Assembly (NCBI GenBank): GCA_902534325.1
Contig: CACAPQ010000016.1
Location: forward strand, 1 to 48,089
DNA length: 48,089 nt
Origin: Paracoccaceae bacterium
GTDB lineage: Bacteria; Pseudomonadota; Alphaproteobacteria; Rhodobacterales; Rhodobacteraceae
Reading direction: 5' to 3'
The notes under the pieces are model-generated. The model had not been told where the DNA came from and did not search any database. It saw nothing but the letters and a program-made list of their open reading frames with translations. Numbering within the stretch: the first letter of the stretch is position 1; each line of letters begins with the position of its first letter. Below, piece after piece: positions 19,564-28,333 of the stretch. Both the position numbers and the translations under genes were made by a program.

Positions 19564-20598
19564 ATGAATAAAGCTGTGCAATCTGAACCAATAGGTAAAT
19601 TCAAGAAGCGAGTTTTTTCTGGAGTGCAACCTTCAGGTGGACTGACCCTGGGTAACTACTTGGGCGCAATCAAACGATTTGTTCATATGCAGGATGACAA
19701 TTACGAAACCATTTATTGTGTAGTTGACCTCCACGCTATTACCGTTTGGCAAAATCCAAAAATGCTTAGGCAAAATACAAGGGAGTTAGCCGCTTCTTTT
19801 ATCGCATCAGGTCTCGATCCAAATAAATCTATTTTATTTAATCAATCTGCAGTGCCCGAACACGCCCAGTTAGGATGGGTCTTTAATTGTGTAGCTCGCA
19901 TGGGCTGGATGCAACGGATGACACAGTTTAAAGATAAAGCGGGGAAAAATGCTCAGAATGCATCGCTAGGTCTATTTGGTTATCCTGCGCTAATGGCAGC
20001 GGATATTTTAGCTTATCATGCGACACATGTTCCAGTTGGAGATGACCAGAAGCAGCATCTAGAACTGACCAGAGATATAGCCATAAAATTCAATCACGAT
20101 TATGAAATTGATTTTTTTCCAGTGACTGAACCTGTTATTGGAGGACCAGCGGCTCGAGTAATGAGCTTGCGTGACGGTACAAAAAAAATGTCTAAGTCTG
20201 ACCCTTCAGATTTAAGTCGGATAAATATGACAGACAATTCAGATATGATTGCAAATAAAATTAGAAAAGCAAAAACAGATCAATATGGCCTTCCGTCCGA
20301 ACCAAAAGGGCTTGAAGGGAGAGCGGAAGCACAGAATTTAGTAGCAATATACGCTGCACTCGGAGATCAAAGTTTGGAAGGCGTTTTAAGCGAAATTGGG
20401 GGCAAACAATTTTCAGATTTTAAACCTATGTTGGTAGAAAGAGCTACCGAAGTGCTATCACCAATTTCAAGTGAAATGAGTCGAATAATGCAGGACATTC
20501 CTCAGTTGGACAAAGTATTGGATGATGGCGCACTTAAAGCTAAATCCATAGCCAAGCCAATTTTGCAAAAAACTTTTGATATCATAGGTATGGCTTAG
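19564..20598 (+). CDS. trpS: Tryptophanyl-tRNA synthetase
   Basis: A 344-residue class I aminoacyl-tRNA synthetase charging tRNA-Trp. The HIGH-like motif is embedded in [15 protein letters not shown] and the KMSKS loop is [13 protein letters not shown]/Trp pocket segments VVDLHAIT and [27 protein letters not shown] are intact. The start ATG has a GGAGAG ribosome site. In many roseobacters trpS also sits near murJ and a rhomboid gene. The chain is full length with nothing unusual. Confidence 0.97.
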   Translation: MNKAVQSEPIGKFKKRVFSGVQPSGGLTLGNYLGAIKRFVHMQDDNYETIYCVVDLHAITVWQNPKMLRQNTRELAASFIASGLDPNKSILFNQSAVPEHAQLGWVFNCVARMGWMQRMTQFKDKAGKNAQNASLGLFGYPALMAADILAYHATHVPVGDDQKQHLELTRDIAIKFNHDYEIDFFPVTEPVIGGPAARVMSLRDGTKKMSKSDPSDLSRINMTDNSDMIANKIRKAKTDQYGLPSEPKGLEGRAEAQNLVAIYAALGDQSLEGVLSEIGGKQFSDFKPMLVERATEVLSPISSEMSRIMQDIPQLDKVLDDGALKAKSIAKPILQKTFDIIGMA

Positions 20599-20793
20599 AT
20601 AAATCGGTGTTCTTATTCTCAGACCTAAAATCAACAATAATTTTCTGCAGCTGCTGGCTTATTAGTTAGAAAAAGTTCAAATTCGTCTCCAATATCAATT
20701 GGAATTGTAACCGGCAACTTTTTGTAAAGAGCAACTTGAAGCAGCCGACGGATATTGTCGCATATACTCAATTTAATAAATAAGAATAAATCT

Positions 20794-20810
20794 TTTAGAA
20801 TGATTCTAAA
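20794..20810 (+). promoter_or_regulatory. Iron control element (Irr box) upstream of nfu
   Basis: TTTAGAA-TGA-TTCTAAA is a perfect inverted repeat that matches the alphaproteobacterial ICE consensus TTTAGAAnnnTTCTAAA recognised by Irr, the heme/iron-responsive Fur-family regulator. It lies 3 bp upstream of a TTGACT -35 box and 57 bp before an Fe-S scaffold gene. irr is not in the window. Confidence 0.78.
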
Positions 20811-20813
20811 CTC

Positions 20814-20843
20814 TTGACTTTTTTTGACTTAATTTACATATTA
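20814..20843 (+). promoter_or_regulatory. Promoter of the nfu-tsaB-rimI operon
   Basis: A -35 box TTGACT (20814-20819) is followed by an 18-base spacer and ATATTA (20838-20843), 24 bp before the nfu start. The Irr box abuts the -35 on its upstream side. Confidence 0.55.
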
Positions 20844-20867
20844 ATTACGAAAATTAGGGATCAATAA

Positions 20868-21428
20868 ATGTTCATTCAAACAGAATCTACTCCAAACCCA
20901 GCTACTTTGAAGTTTTTACCTGGACAAACAGTACTAGAAGAAGGAACTGCCGATTTTCCTAATGCTGATGACGCAATCATTTCTCCACTTGCCCAAAGAC
21001 TGTTCAGCGTAAATGGTGTAACTGGTGTTTTTCTCGGCCGCGATTTTGTTACTGTGACAAAGGAAGATGACGTAGAGTGGGATCATGCGAAACCAGCTCT
21101 ACTTGGCGCAATAATGGAACATTTTCAATCGGGTCAAGAAGCTATAAGTGGAGAAGCAGCACCTGATCACTCTACCGAAGTGTCTGAAGAAGACGCCCCA
21201 ATCGTTGGTCAAATTAAAGAATTACTCGACAGCCGGGTCAGGCCAGCAGTTGCTCAAGATGGAGGAGACATAACTTTTCACGGTTTTGACCGAGGAGTAG
21301 TTTACCTTCAAATGAAAGGTGCGTGTTCGGGCTGTCCCTCTTCAACAATGACCCTGAAGATGGGAATCGAAAATCTTTTAAGGCATTATATTCCAGAGGT
21401 GACCGAGGTTCGCCCCGTTGATCTTTGA
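20868..21428 (+). CDS. Nfu-type iron-sulfur cluster scaffold/carrier protein
   Basis: A 186-residue Fe-S carrier that delivers [4Fe-4S] clusters to apoproteins. The N-terminal Nfu domain (MFIQTESTPNPATLKFLPG through about residue 88) is followed by an acidic linker. The C-terminal NifU-like domain has VAQDGGDITFHGF and the cluster-binding CxxC (C153 and C156 in GACSGCPSS). This two-domain form is the alphaproteobacterial and mitochondrial NFU1 type, not the NfuA of E. coli. An Irr box directly upstream suggests iron control. The end overlaps tsaB by 11 bp. Confidence 0.93.
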   Translation: MFIQTESTPNPATLKFLPGQTVLEEGTADFPNADDAIISPLAQRLFSVNGVTGVFLGRDFVTVTKEDDVEWDHAKPALLGAIMEHFQSGQEAISGEAAPDHSTEVSEEDAPIVGQIKELLDSRVRPAVAQDGGDITFHGFDRGVVYLQMKGACSGCPSSTMTLKMGIENLLRHYIPEVTEVRPVDL

Positions 21429-21999
21429 TGAAAATGTAATTGTTTTTGACACCTCCGACCAATATATCGCCGCAGCGCTATATCGTGGAAAAGAAAATAT
21501 CCGAACAAAAATAGAATTCATGGCTAGAGGACAAGCAGAGAAGCTTATGTTATCTCTTAATGAGCTTTTAGCAGTTTCCTCTTTAAATTGGTCAGATTTG
21601 AGTAAGATCGGTGTCTGTACAGGTCCAGGTAATTTTACAGGTATCCGAATTTCCGTGTCAGCCGCCCGAGGTTTAGCTTTAGGCCTAGAAATACCGGCAA
21701 TAGGAGTTACTAGTTTTGAAGCCACTTTGTATGGGCGTGGTGATAAAAATCTAGCTTTGCTGCCAGCCAACAAAGGTTTTTATTATGTTGGCTCAAATCC
21801 AAAAAATGCAAAATTTATATCAGATGATAAAATAGATCCCGAAAACTTTAAGTACATTCATAAACCCTCACCCGAAGTTCATCTGAAAAATATAGCTTTA
21901 TTGGCTCAAGAAAAAGAAATCGGTCGCCCTGTTCCATGCTATATTAAACCTGCGGATGCTGCACCCAACTTAAGTAAAGCACCCAATATTTTAAAATGA
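21418..21999 (+). CDS. tsaB: tRNA threonylcarbamoyladenosine biosynthesis protein TsaB
   Basis: A 193-residue ASKHA-fold partner of TsaD/TsaE in making t6A37 of ANN-decoding tRNAs. VIVFDTSDQYIAAAL is at the N-terminus and CTGPGNFTGIRISVSAARGLALGL is the family signature near residues 68-91. The C-terminal half is short and divergent. The start is TTG at 21418, within the end of nfu and preceded by GAGG; the ATG a few bases later is out of frame. It overlaps rimI by 4 bp, the usual tsaB-rimI pairing. Confidence 0.93.
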   Translation: MIFDENVIVFDTSDQYIAAALYRGKENIRTKIEFMARGQAEKLMLSLNELLAVSSLNWSDLSKIGVCTGPGNFTGIRISVSAARGLALGLEIPAIGVTSFEATLYGRGDKNLALLPANKGFYYVGSNPKNAKFISDDKIDPENFKYIHKPSPEVHLKNIALLAQEKEIGRPVPCYIKPADAAPNLSKAPNILK

Positions 22000-22406
22000 C
22001 ACCGTTTGAGATGGCAACACTACATTTGCTTTCGGGAATCCACACCCGGCCATGGAGTGAAATTGAATACAAAAACCTTCTTGATAGAAATACAAGCAGA
22101 TTTTTTCATACCGAAAATGGCTTTCTTATTGGTCGTGTTATTGACCAAGATGCAGAGATTTTAAATGTGATTATTCATCCAGATTATCGTCGACTTGGCA
22201 AGGCAAGCAAACTCATTGGAATGTTTGAAAAAGAAGCAAAAGATGCTGGATCTTCAAGGTGTTTTCTTGAAGTCGCCGAATCGAATAGCTCAGCTATAAA
22301 GCTTTATAGTGCTCTAGGCTATTTGAAGGTTGGGCAAAGAAACAATTACTACAAATTTGTTGATGGTCGTAAAGACGACGCAGCAATCTTGTCCAAAGAA
22401 ATATGA
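21996..22406 (+). CDS. rimI: GNAT family N-acetyltransferase, RimI type
   Basis: A 136-residue GNAT fold protein likely to acetylate the N-terminal alanine of ribosomal protein bS18. The acetyl-CoA loop has the form RRLGKASKLIGMF (motif A), then FLEVAESNSSAIKLYSALGY (motif B), then a short C-terminal tail. The assignment to RimI rather than another GNAT rests largely on direct coupling to tsaB (ATGA overlap), a strongly conserved pairing. Confidence 0.85.
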   Translation: MTPFEMATLHLLSGIHTRPWSEIEYKNLLDRNTSRFFHTENGFLIGRVIDQDAEILNVIIHPDYRRLGKASKLIGMFEKEAKDAGSSRCFLEVAESNSSAIKLYSALGYLKVGQRNNYYKFVDGRKDDAAILSKEI

Positions 22407-22454
22407 GCCCGCTTTAAATTATCCTAAAATTAGATTGATTTAAGAAAAAAGCTG

Positions 22455-22483
22455 TTGACCAGCATTTGCTGAAGCGTCTTAAT
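22455..22483 (+). promoter_or_regulatory. Promoter of the BMP-type ABC transporter operon
   Basis: TTGACC (22455-22460), a 17-base spacer and CTTAAT (22478-22483) lie 70 bp upstream of the binding-protein gene. The leader ends in a GGGAG ribosome site. Confidence 0.5.
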
Positions 22484-22553
22484 GAGATAATAATATTTTA
22501 AAATCCAAACGCGCTAGAACGTGTAGGGATAAATTAACAACTGGGAGTTTTAT

Positions 22554-23552
22554 ATGAATATCGTTACGAAATTGTTGTCAGCCGGAGTTGGCTTGACCAT
22601 GAGTGCAGGTATAGCTTTAGCCGAACCCGCCATTATTTTTGATCTTGGGGGAAAATTTGATAAGTCCTTCAACGAGTCTGCATTTACCGGAGCGCAGCGC
22701 TGGGCAGATGAAACAGGAGGATCCTTCAGAGAAATTGAACTTCAAAATGAAGCACAGCGTGAACAGGCTTTGCGTAGATTTGCAGAGGCTGGAGCTAACC
22801 CAATTGTAATGGCTGGCTTTGCATTTGCTGATTCACTTGGTAAGGTTGCACCAGATTATCCAGATACAAAGTTTGCTGTTATCGACGTAAACTGGCTAAG
22901 TTTACCAAACGTGAGAGGCATTGGCTTCAATGAGCACGAAGGCTCATATTTGGTTGGAATGCTCGCAGCACAGGCATCGAAGACAGGAACAGTTGGTTTT
23001 GTAGGTGGTATGGATATACCTCTAATCAGGCGTTTTGGATGCGGGTATGCACAAGGCGTAATGGCAGTAAATCCTAATGCTACCGTTATAGCTAATATGA
23101 CTGGAACGACACCTGCTGCATGGAACGATCCAGTAAAAGGTTCTGAGCTTACAAAAGCCCAAATTAGCCAAGGTGCAGATGTGGTTTATGCTGCCGCAGG
23201 CGGTACAGGTGTAGGTGTTTTACAAACAGCTGCCGATGAGGGCATTTTATCTATAGGTGTTGATGCAAACCAGAACTATCTACACCCAGGGAAAGTGTTA
23301 ACCTCAATGCTGAAGCGTGTTGATAATGCTGTTTATGAAGCGTTTTCTGCTGGAGAAAATTTAGAAACTGGAAATTTTCAAATGGGTATAGCCAACGGCG
23401 GAGTAGGTTATGCATTAGACGAGCATAATGCTTCCTTAGTATCTGACGCTATGAAATCTGCAGTTGATGCAGCATCAGCTTCAATAGCAAATGGATCAAT
23501 GAAAGTTCATAACTACACCGATGATGAGTCTTGCCCAGCCATTTCATTCTAA
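22554..23552 (+). CDS. BMP family (PnrA/Med-like) periplasmic nucleoside-binding protein
   Basis: A 332-residue solute-binding protein with an N-terminal signal peptide ending near ALA (residues 21-23). The mature protein begins EPAIIFDLGGKFDKSFNE, the family's opening, and has GIGFNEHEGSYLVGMLAA and FVGGMDIPLIRRFGCGYAQG, which line the nucleoside pocket in PnrA-type proteins. The following ATPase and two permeases complete the importer. Known members bind purine nucleosides or related bases, and the precise ligand is not fixed by sequence. A terminator-like hairpin separates it from the ATPase gene. Confidence 0.92.
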   Translation: MNIVTKLLSAGVGLTMSAGIALAEPAIIFDLGGKFDKSFNESAFTGAQRWADETGGSFREIELQNEAQREQALRRFAEAGANPIVMAGFAFADSLGKVAPDYPDTKFAVIDVNWLSLPNVRGIGFNEHEGSYLVGMLAAQASKTGTVGFVGGMDIPLIRRFGCGYAQGVMAVNPNATVIANMTGTTPAAWNDPVKGSELTKAQISQGADVVYAAAGGTGVGVLQTAADEGILSIGVDANQNYLHPGKVLTSMLKRVDNAVYEAFSAGENLETGNFQMGIANGGVGYALDEHNASLVSDAMKSAVDAASASIANGSMKVHNYTDDESCPAISF

Positions 23553-23571
23553 TAGGTGTAAAAATACTAGT

Positions 23572-23601
23572 AAAAACCGCGCCATTTCAGGTGCGGTTTT
23601 T
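23572..23601 (+). terminator. Intrinsic terminator/attenuator between binding-protein and ATPase genes
   Basis: AAAAACCGC (23572-23580) pairs with GCGGTTTTT (23593-23601) around a 12-base loop, forming a 9 bp stem ending in a T run. It lies 19 bp after the binding-protein gene and 19 bp before the ATPase gene. It would lower expression of the membrane components relative to the binding protein. Confidence 0.8.
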
Positions 23602-23620
23602 ATATTAAATTGAGAAATAA

Positions 23621-25162
23621 ATGACTAAAAACCCAGCGATCGAATTAAGACAAATATCTAAATCCTTTGGTCCTGTTCAAGCAAACAAAGATATTACTAT
23701 CCGCGTGATGCCTGGAACAATTCATGGAATTATTGGAGAAAATGGTGCTGGGAAGTCAACCTTAATGTCCATTTTATATGGATTTTACAAGGCTGATGCA
23801 GGGGAAATTTTTGTTGATGGCAAAAAAATTTCCATACCGGATAGCCAAGCGGCAATAGCTGCAGGAATCGGAATGGTTTTCCAACATTTTAAGCTAGTTG
23901 AGAACTTTTCAGTTCTTGAAAATATTATTCTCGGTGCAGAAAGTGGAGCTCTTTTATCCCCTTCTCTTAGCAAAGCCAGAGCCGAACTTGCAGCGTTGGC
24001 AGCAGAATATGAGCTAAATGTAGATCCTGATTCCATAATTGAGGATATTGGGGTTGGAATGCAGCAACGAGTAGAAATTCTTAAAGCTCTTTACCGACAA
24101 GCAAATATTTTAATTTTGGATGAACCTACAGGCGTTTTAACCCCAGCTGAGGCGGATCAGCTTTTCAGAATACTCAAGCGGCTACGCGAAGAAGGCAAGA
24201 CAATTATTTTAATCACTCATAAGCTCCGAGAAATTATGGACATTACAGATACAGTGAGCGTAATGCGCCAGGGCGAAATGACAGCCACCTTGAGAACTGA
24301 CAATACTAGTCCCGAGGATTTGGCAGAACTTATGGTTGGAAGAAAAGTTCTACTTCGCGTTGATAAAACGCCTGCAAAGCCCACAAAGCCAGTGCTTGAA
24401 ATACAAAACCTAAGTATGGTCGATGATTTTGGCGTGCAAAGATTAAAAAATATTAACCTGACTGTAAAAGCAGGGGAAATACTTGGTATTGCTGGTGTCG
24501 CGGGGAATGGTCAGTCAGAGCTTTTACAAGTCTTGGGGGGCTATAGCGCCGCTACAGGTATTATTAAATTAAATGGATCAGAAATAGACTTATCAACCAG
24601 TGTATCTGGCGATGGTCAAGCAAGACGGGCACTAGGGATGGCACATGTGCCCGAGGATAGACAACGCGAAGGTCTAATAATGGACTTTATGGCGTGGGAA
24701 AATGCAGTTTTTGGTTACCACCGTGAAAAATCCAACCAGGTAAATCGATTTTTTATGGATAATAATGCAATTAGACAAGAGACCGAAGAGAAAATGAAGC
24801 GGTTTGATGTTAGGCCTCCTAACCCAAAACTAACCGCAAAAAATTTTTCAGGTGGAAATCAACAAAAAATAGTTTTGGCCCGTGAAATTGAACGCAATCC
24901 AGACTTACTGCTTGTGGGGCAACCAACTCGGGGAGTTGATATTGGGGCCATTGAATTTATACATCAACAGATTGTTGCACTACGCGACCAAGGAAAAGCC
25001 ATTTTGCTTATATCCGTAGAATTGGATGAAATATTGTCCCTATCAGATAGAGTCCTTGTCATGTTCGATGGAGCGATTATGGGAGAGAGAAATCCGGCAA
25101 AGACAAATGAAAAAGAACTAGGGCTTTTGATGGCTGGTGTTTCTGAAAAAGCGGCTCAATGA
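23621..25162 (+). CDS. Tandem-domain ABC transporter ATPase (nucleoside/BMP importer)
   Basis: A 513-residue protein with two ABC domains, like RbsA/XylG/YufO. Domain 1 has Walker A GENGAGKST, Walker B ILILDEPTGVLTP and a degenerate signature, VGMQQRVEI. Domain 2 has a degenerate Walker A (GVAGNGQSELL), a good signature, FSGGNQQKI, and VGQPTRGVDIGA, where glutamine replaces the catalytic glutamate. This asymmetry is normal for the family, in which only one site hydrolyses efficiently. It is followed after 40 bp by the permeases. Confidence 0.94.
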   Translation: MTKNPAIELRQISKSFGPVQANKDITIRVMPGTIHGIIGENGAGKSTLMSILYGFYKADAGEIFVDGKKISIPDSQAAIAAGIGMVFQHFKLVENFSVLENIILGAESGALLSPSLSKARAELAALAAEYELNVDPDSIIEDIGVGMQQRVEILKALYRQANILILDEPTGVLTPAEADQLFRILKRLREEGKTIILITHKLREIMDITDTVSVMRQGEMTATLRTDNTSPEDLAELMVGRKVLLRVDKTPAKPTKPVLEIQNLSMVDDFGVQRLKNINLTVKAGEILGIAGVAGNGQSELLQVLGGYSAATGIIKLNGSEIDLSTSVSGDGQARRALGMAHVPEDRQREGLIMDFMAWENAVFGYHREKSNQVNRFFMDNNAIRQETEEKMKRFDVRPPNPKLTAKNFSGGNQQKIVLAREIERNPDLLLVGQPTRGVDIGAIEFIHQQIVALRDQGKAILLISVELDEILSLSDRVLVMFDGAIMGERNPAKTNEKELGLLMAGVSEKAAQ

Positions 25163-25202
25163 TGTATTATAATCCTGAAAATGACTGTAGTGGAGCACGC
25201 AA

Positions 25203-26300
25203 ATGGATATAATGCCACGATGGGTCGATATAATAATCGTGCCCTTGTTATCTTTGTTTTTAGCAGCTTTTTTATCTGCATTACTCATTATAGCAATTGG
25301 TGAAAGTCCAATAGCAGCCCTAAATCTTATGATTGAAGGTACGTTACTTCGATCTGCAGGCTGGGGCTATATGCTTTATTACACTACAAATTTTATTTTT
25401 ACTGGCCTTGCTGTTTCAGTGGCTTTTCATGCTGCACTTTTTAATATTGGAGGAGAAGGTCAAGCTATGATCGGAGGCTTGGGAGTAGCCCTAGTTTGCT
25501 TGTTCATTCCATGGCCACACTGGACATTAGCCATAGTTGGTGCTTCGGTTGGGGCTGCTCTTTTTGGTATGATTTGGGCTGGTTTGCCTGCTTATCTGCA
25601 AGCAAAAAGAGGCAGCCACATCGTAATTACCACTATTATGTTTAATTTCATCGCGGCAGGGGTGCTAAATTTCTTTTTGGTAGACGTTTTAAAACCAAAA
25701 GGAAGCATGGATCCTGCATCCGCCAACTTTCCATCGACTACTCATCTCCCCACCTTCCAAGATCTAGCGAGCTTATTTGGGTTTGAAAAAGCTTTCAGAT
25801 CTGCACCTGCAAATGTGAGTTTTTTTATTGCACTTTTGGCCTGCGTCGCCGTTTGGTATCTGATTTGGCGTTCTCCACTAGGATATGAAATTAGAGCTTT
25901 GGGGAAATCTGGACCAGCGGCGCGCTATGCAGGTGTTAGACCTGTAAAAATAATAATGATAGCGATGATGATCTCGGGTGCATTATGTGGAATGATGGCA
26001 ATAAATACAACGCAAGGTGAAAGTGAGCGCCTTATTTTGAATTTTACCGAAGGTGCCGGTTTTATTGGCATCGCAGTTGCTCTAATGGGCCGGAGCCATC
26101 CTTTAGGGGTTCTATTGGCTGCTTTGTTATTTGGCTTTCTATACCAAGGCGGTGCCGAATTAGCCCTTTGGACTAAAATACCCCGTGAACTAATAGTAGT
26201 AATTCAAGCTTTAGTGATACTATTTACGGGAGCCCTAAGTTTGATGGTGAGAGCTCCACTTGAAAGGTTTTTTATGTCTCTTCAGAAGGCAAAAGAATGA
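25203..26300 (+). CDS. ABC transporter permease, BMP/nucleoside type (first subunit)
   Basis: A 365-residue inner-membrane permease of the YufP/NupP type with about nine to ten hydrophobic segments. The conserved FHAALFNIGGEGQAMIGG loop and GYEIRALGKSGPAARYAGV coupling segment, followed by GALCGMMA, are typical of the BPD_transp_2 family. It overlaps the second permease by 4 bp (ATGA), so the two are coupled. It would form the heterodimeric channel with the next gene product. Confidence 0.93.
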   Translation: MDIMPRWVDIIIVPLLSLFLAAFLSALLIIAIGESPIAALNLMIEGTLLRSAGWGYMLYYTTNFIFTGLAVSVAFHAALFNIGGEGQAMIGGLGVALVCLFIPWPHWTLAIVGASVGAALFGMIWAGLPAYLQAKRGSHIVITTIMFNFIAAGVLNFFLVDVLKPKGSMDPASANFPSTTHLPTFQDLASLFGFEKAFRSAPANVSFFIALLACVAVWYLIWRSPLGYEIRALGKSGPAARYAGVRPVKIIMIAMMISGALCGMMAINTTQGESERLILNFTEGAGFIGIAVALMGRSHPLGVLLAALLFGFLYQGGAELALWTKIPRELIVVIQALVILFTGALSLMVRAPLERFFMSLQKAKE

Positions 26301-27439
26301 TTGACTTTTTAACCCTACTTCAGGTTTTAGATAGTTCATTGCGCCTCGCCACACCTTTGTTATTGGTGTGCTTGGCAGGCTTATTTTCTGAACGCGCAGG
26401 TATTTTTGACATTGGGCTCGAAGGAAAACTTTTAGCTGCAGCGTTTGTGTCTGCAGCATTCGCAGCAATAACGGGATCTGTCTGGCTAGGTCTTTTAGCA
26501 GGCATATTAGCATCAATTATGTTATCATTACTTCACGGATTAGCATCAATTACACTCCGCGGCGATCAAATAATATCAGGCGTAGCAATAAATTTTCTAG
26601 CAGCAGGCCTGACCGTAGTAGTAGCGCAAGATTTGTTTGGACAAGGAGGTCGAACACCACCTTTAAAGTCAGGCGGCAGGTTCGAACCAATAAATTTTCC
26701 AGGGGCTACGTCGTCAAAAGGAATTAATGATGCAGGTCCATTAATGCAGCTTTACTCAGAACTCTTTTCCGGACACTCTCTTCTTGTTTATGTTGCACTG
26801 CTTACGGTGCCTTTATCATGGTTTATACTTTACAAAACGAGATATGGACTTCGCTTACGCGCCGTTGGCGAAAATCCTGCTGCAGTTGATACAGCGGGAA
26901 TATCAGTTGTAGGATTGCGATATAGTGCAGTTATTATAGGGGGCGTTTTGTGCGGCATTGCAGGTGCATATATCGCAACTTCCCTTCAGGCTAACTTTAC
27001 AAAAGATATGTCTGCGGGACGTGGTTTTATTGCATTGGCAGCCTTAATTTTTGCTAAGTGGCGTCCTTGGTATGCACTTAGCGCATGTTTATTATTTGGT
27101 TTTTTCTTCGCAGTAGATACTCGATTTCAGAACATACTATTACCAGCTTGGTCACTGAGTGGATTTCTAATACTCATAGCGCTAGGGTTGTTGAGCTATG
27201 TTTGGAGAAAGGATTATTTAGACAAAGTGGTACTTGGAGGTTTAGCCCTTGGAATTTCGACTATTGCAATCATGATTGTTTTCTCAGTTTGGAATACTGG
27301 AGCTAGCAGCCAAATTAAAATCCCTGTCGTCTTCATACAATCACTTCCTTATGTTCTAACAGTAGTGGTTTTGGCAGGGTTTGTTGGGAAAGCTATTCCT
27401 CCTCGGGCAGGCGGGCAACCATATGTAAAAGAACGTTAG
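26297..27439 (+). CDS. ABC transporter permease, BMP/nucleoside type (second subunit)
   Basis: A 380-residue partner permease of the YufQ/NupQ type. FSERAGIFDIGLEGKLL near residue 30 and YGLRLRAVGENPAAVDTAGI are family landmarks, with GARGGFIALA-like sequence (SAGRGFIALAALIFAKW) after them. The C-terminus is longer than in many homologs, with two or three extra hydrophobic segments beyond residue ~300, a form common in roseobacters. It is the last gene of the importer operon and is convergent with the SDR gene. Confidence 0.92.
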   Translation: MIDFLTLLQVLDSSLRLATPLLLVCLAGLFSERAGIFDIGLEGKLLAAAFVSAAFAAITGSVWLGLLAGILASIMLSLLHGLASITLRGDQIISGVAINFLAAGLTVVVAQDLFGQGGRTPPLKSGGRFEPINFPGATSSKGINDAGPLMQLYSELFSGHSLLVYVALLTVPLSWFILYKTRYGLRLRAVGENPAAVDTAGISVVGLRYSAVIIGGVLCGIAGAYIATSLQANFTKDMSAGRGFIALAALIFAKWRPWYALSACLLFGFFFAVDTRFQNILLPAWSLSGFLILIALGLLSYVWRKDYLDKVVLGGLALGISTIAIMIVFSVWNTGASSQIKIPVVFIQSLPYVLTVVVLAGFVGKAIPPRAGGQPYVKER

Positions 27440-27462
27440 CTATTCAAATTTCTGAAAACTAC

Positions 27463-28230
27463 CTAGCGCGGAGCCATTCTTATTGCTCCGTCTAGACGTA
27501 TCACCTCTCCGTTCAGCATATCATTCTCAATAATCTGAACCACTAATTTAGAAAATTCTGTTGGTTTTCCTAATCTTGATGGAAATGGGACCTGTTTTCC
27601 CAGAGATTCTCGAACTTCTTCAGGCAAACTTTCCAAAAGTGGTGTCAAAAATAATCCTGGCGCAATCGAACATACTCGAATGCCTTTATCAGAAAGGTCT
27701 CTTGCCATTGGAAGTGTCATTCCAACAATACCGCCTTTGGAAGCTGAGTATGCAACCTGACCTATCTGCCCATCATAAGCCGCAACCGACGCTGTATTCA
27801 CTATAATACCTCTAAATCCATCCTCCGAGTACTCCCTATTTTTGACCATTTCAGCCGCACATACGGAAGCTACATTAAAGGAACCAACTAAATTAATGTT
27901 AATCACTTTAGCAAATAATTCGTTGGAATGAGCTTCACCTCGTGAAACAGTTTTTGCTGCTGGACCTATACCCGCACAATTTACAACAATCTGAATTCCT
28001 TCATTTTGCTTAGAAAAAGATAAAACTGCTTGTTTTACAGAATTTATATCCGATACATCAACTTTATAGAAATCCGAATTTATTTCTTTCGAAATCGCCA
28101 GACCTTTATCAGTATCCAAGTCAAAAATAGCTACCTTTGCACCCATAGATGATAGCGTACGCGACGTTGCTTCACCCAACCCGGAGGCGCCACCAGTAAC
28201 TACCGCTGATACTCTTCCATTTATTTCCAT
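27463..28230 (-). CDS. SDR-family 3-hydroxyacyl-CoA dehydrogenase (HSD17B10-like)
   Basis: A 255-residue short-chain dehydrogenase. The cofactor loop is TGGASGLG (12-19), with Asp in VAIFDLDTDKG favouring NAD(H). The active-site serine lies in NTASVAAYDGQIGQ and the catalytic pair is YSASK. SIAPGLFLTPLLESLPEEVRESLGKQVPFPSRLG resembles the type II 3-hydroxyacyl-CoA dehydrogenases that act on 2-methyl-3-hydroxybutyryl-CoA in isoleucine breakdown. No other isoleucine-pathway gene is adjacent, so the substrate is inferred only from the family. It is divergent from the thioesterase gene. Confidence 0.82.
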   Translation of the reverse strand: MEINGRVSAVVTGGASGLGEATSRTLSSMGAKVAIFDLDTDKGLAISKEINSDFYKVDVSDINSVKQAVLSFSKQNEGIQIVVNCAGIGPAAKTVSRGEAHSNELFAKVININLVGSFNVASVCAAEMVKNREYSEDGFRGIIVNTASVAAYDGQIGQVAYSASKGGIVGMTLPMARDLSDKGIRVCSIAPGLFLTPLLESLPEEVRESLGKQVPFPSRLGKPTEFSKLVVQIIENDMLNGEVIRLDGAIRMAPR

Positions 28231-28333
28231 TGATCATCTCACCATATATTTTTTATTAACAATGCAAATCACCTTATTGATCTAAATTTTGCAACCTATA
28301 TGGGATTTGATATATTTGCACCAGGATACAGAA

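Noticed and set aside
20631-20771. Minus-strand open frame of 46 codons with protein-like composition between trpS and nfu, beginning at a TTG.
   Set aside because: There is no ATG and no ribosome site, the open frame extends upstream across the Irr box and nfu promoter without a start, and I recognise no family. It could be a remnant, but I cannot support it as a gene.
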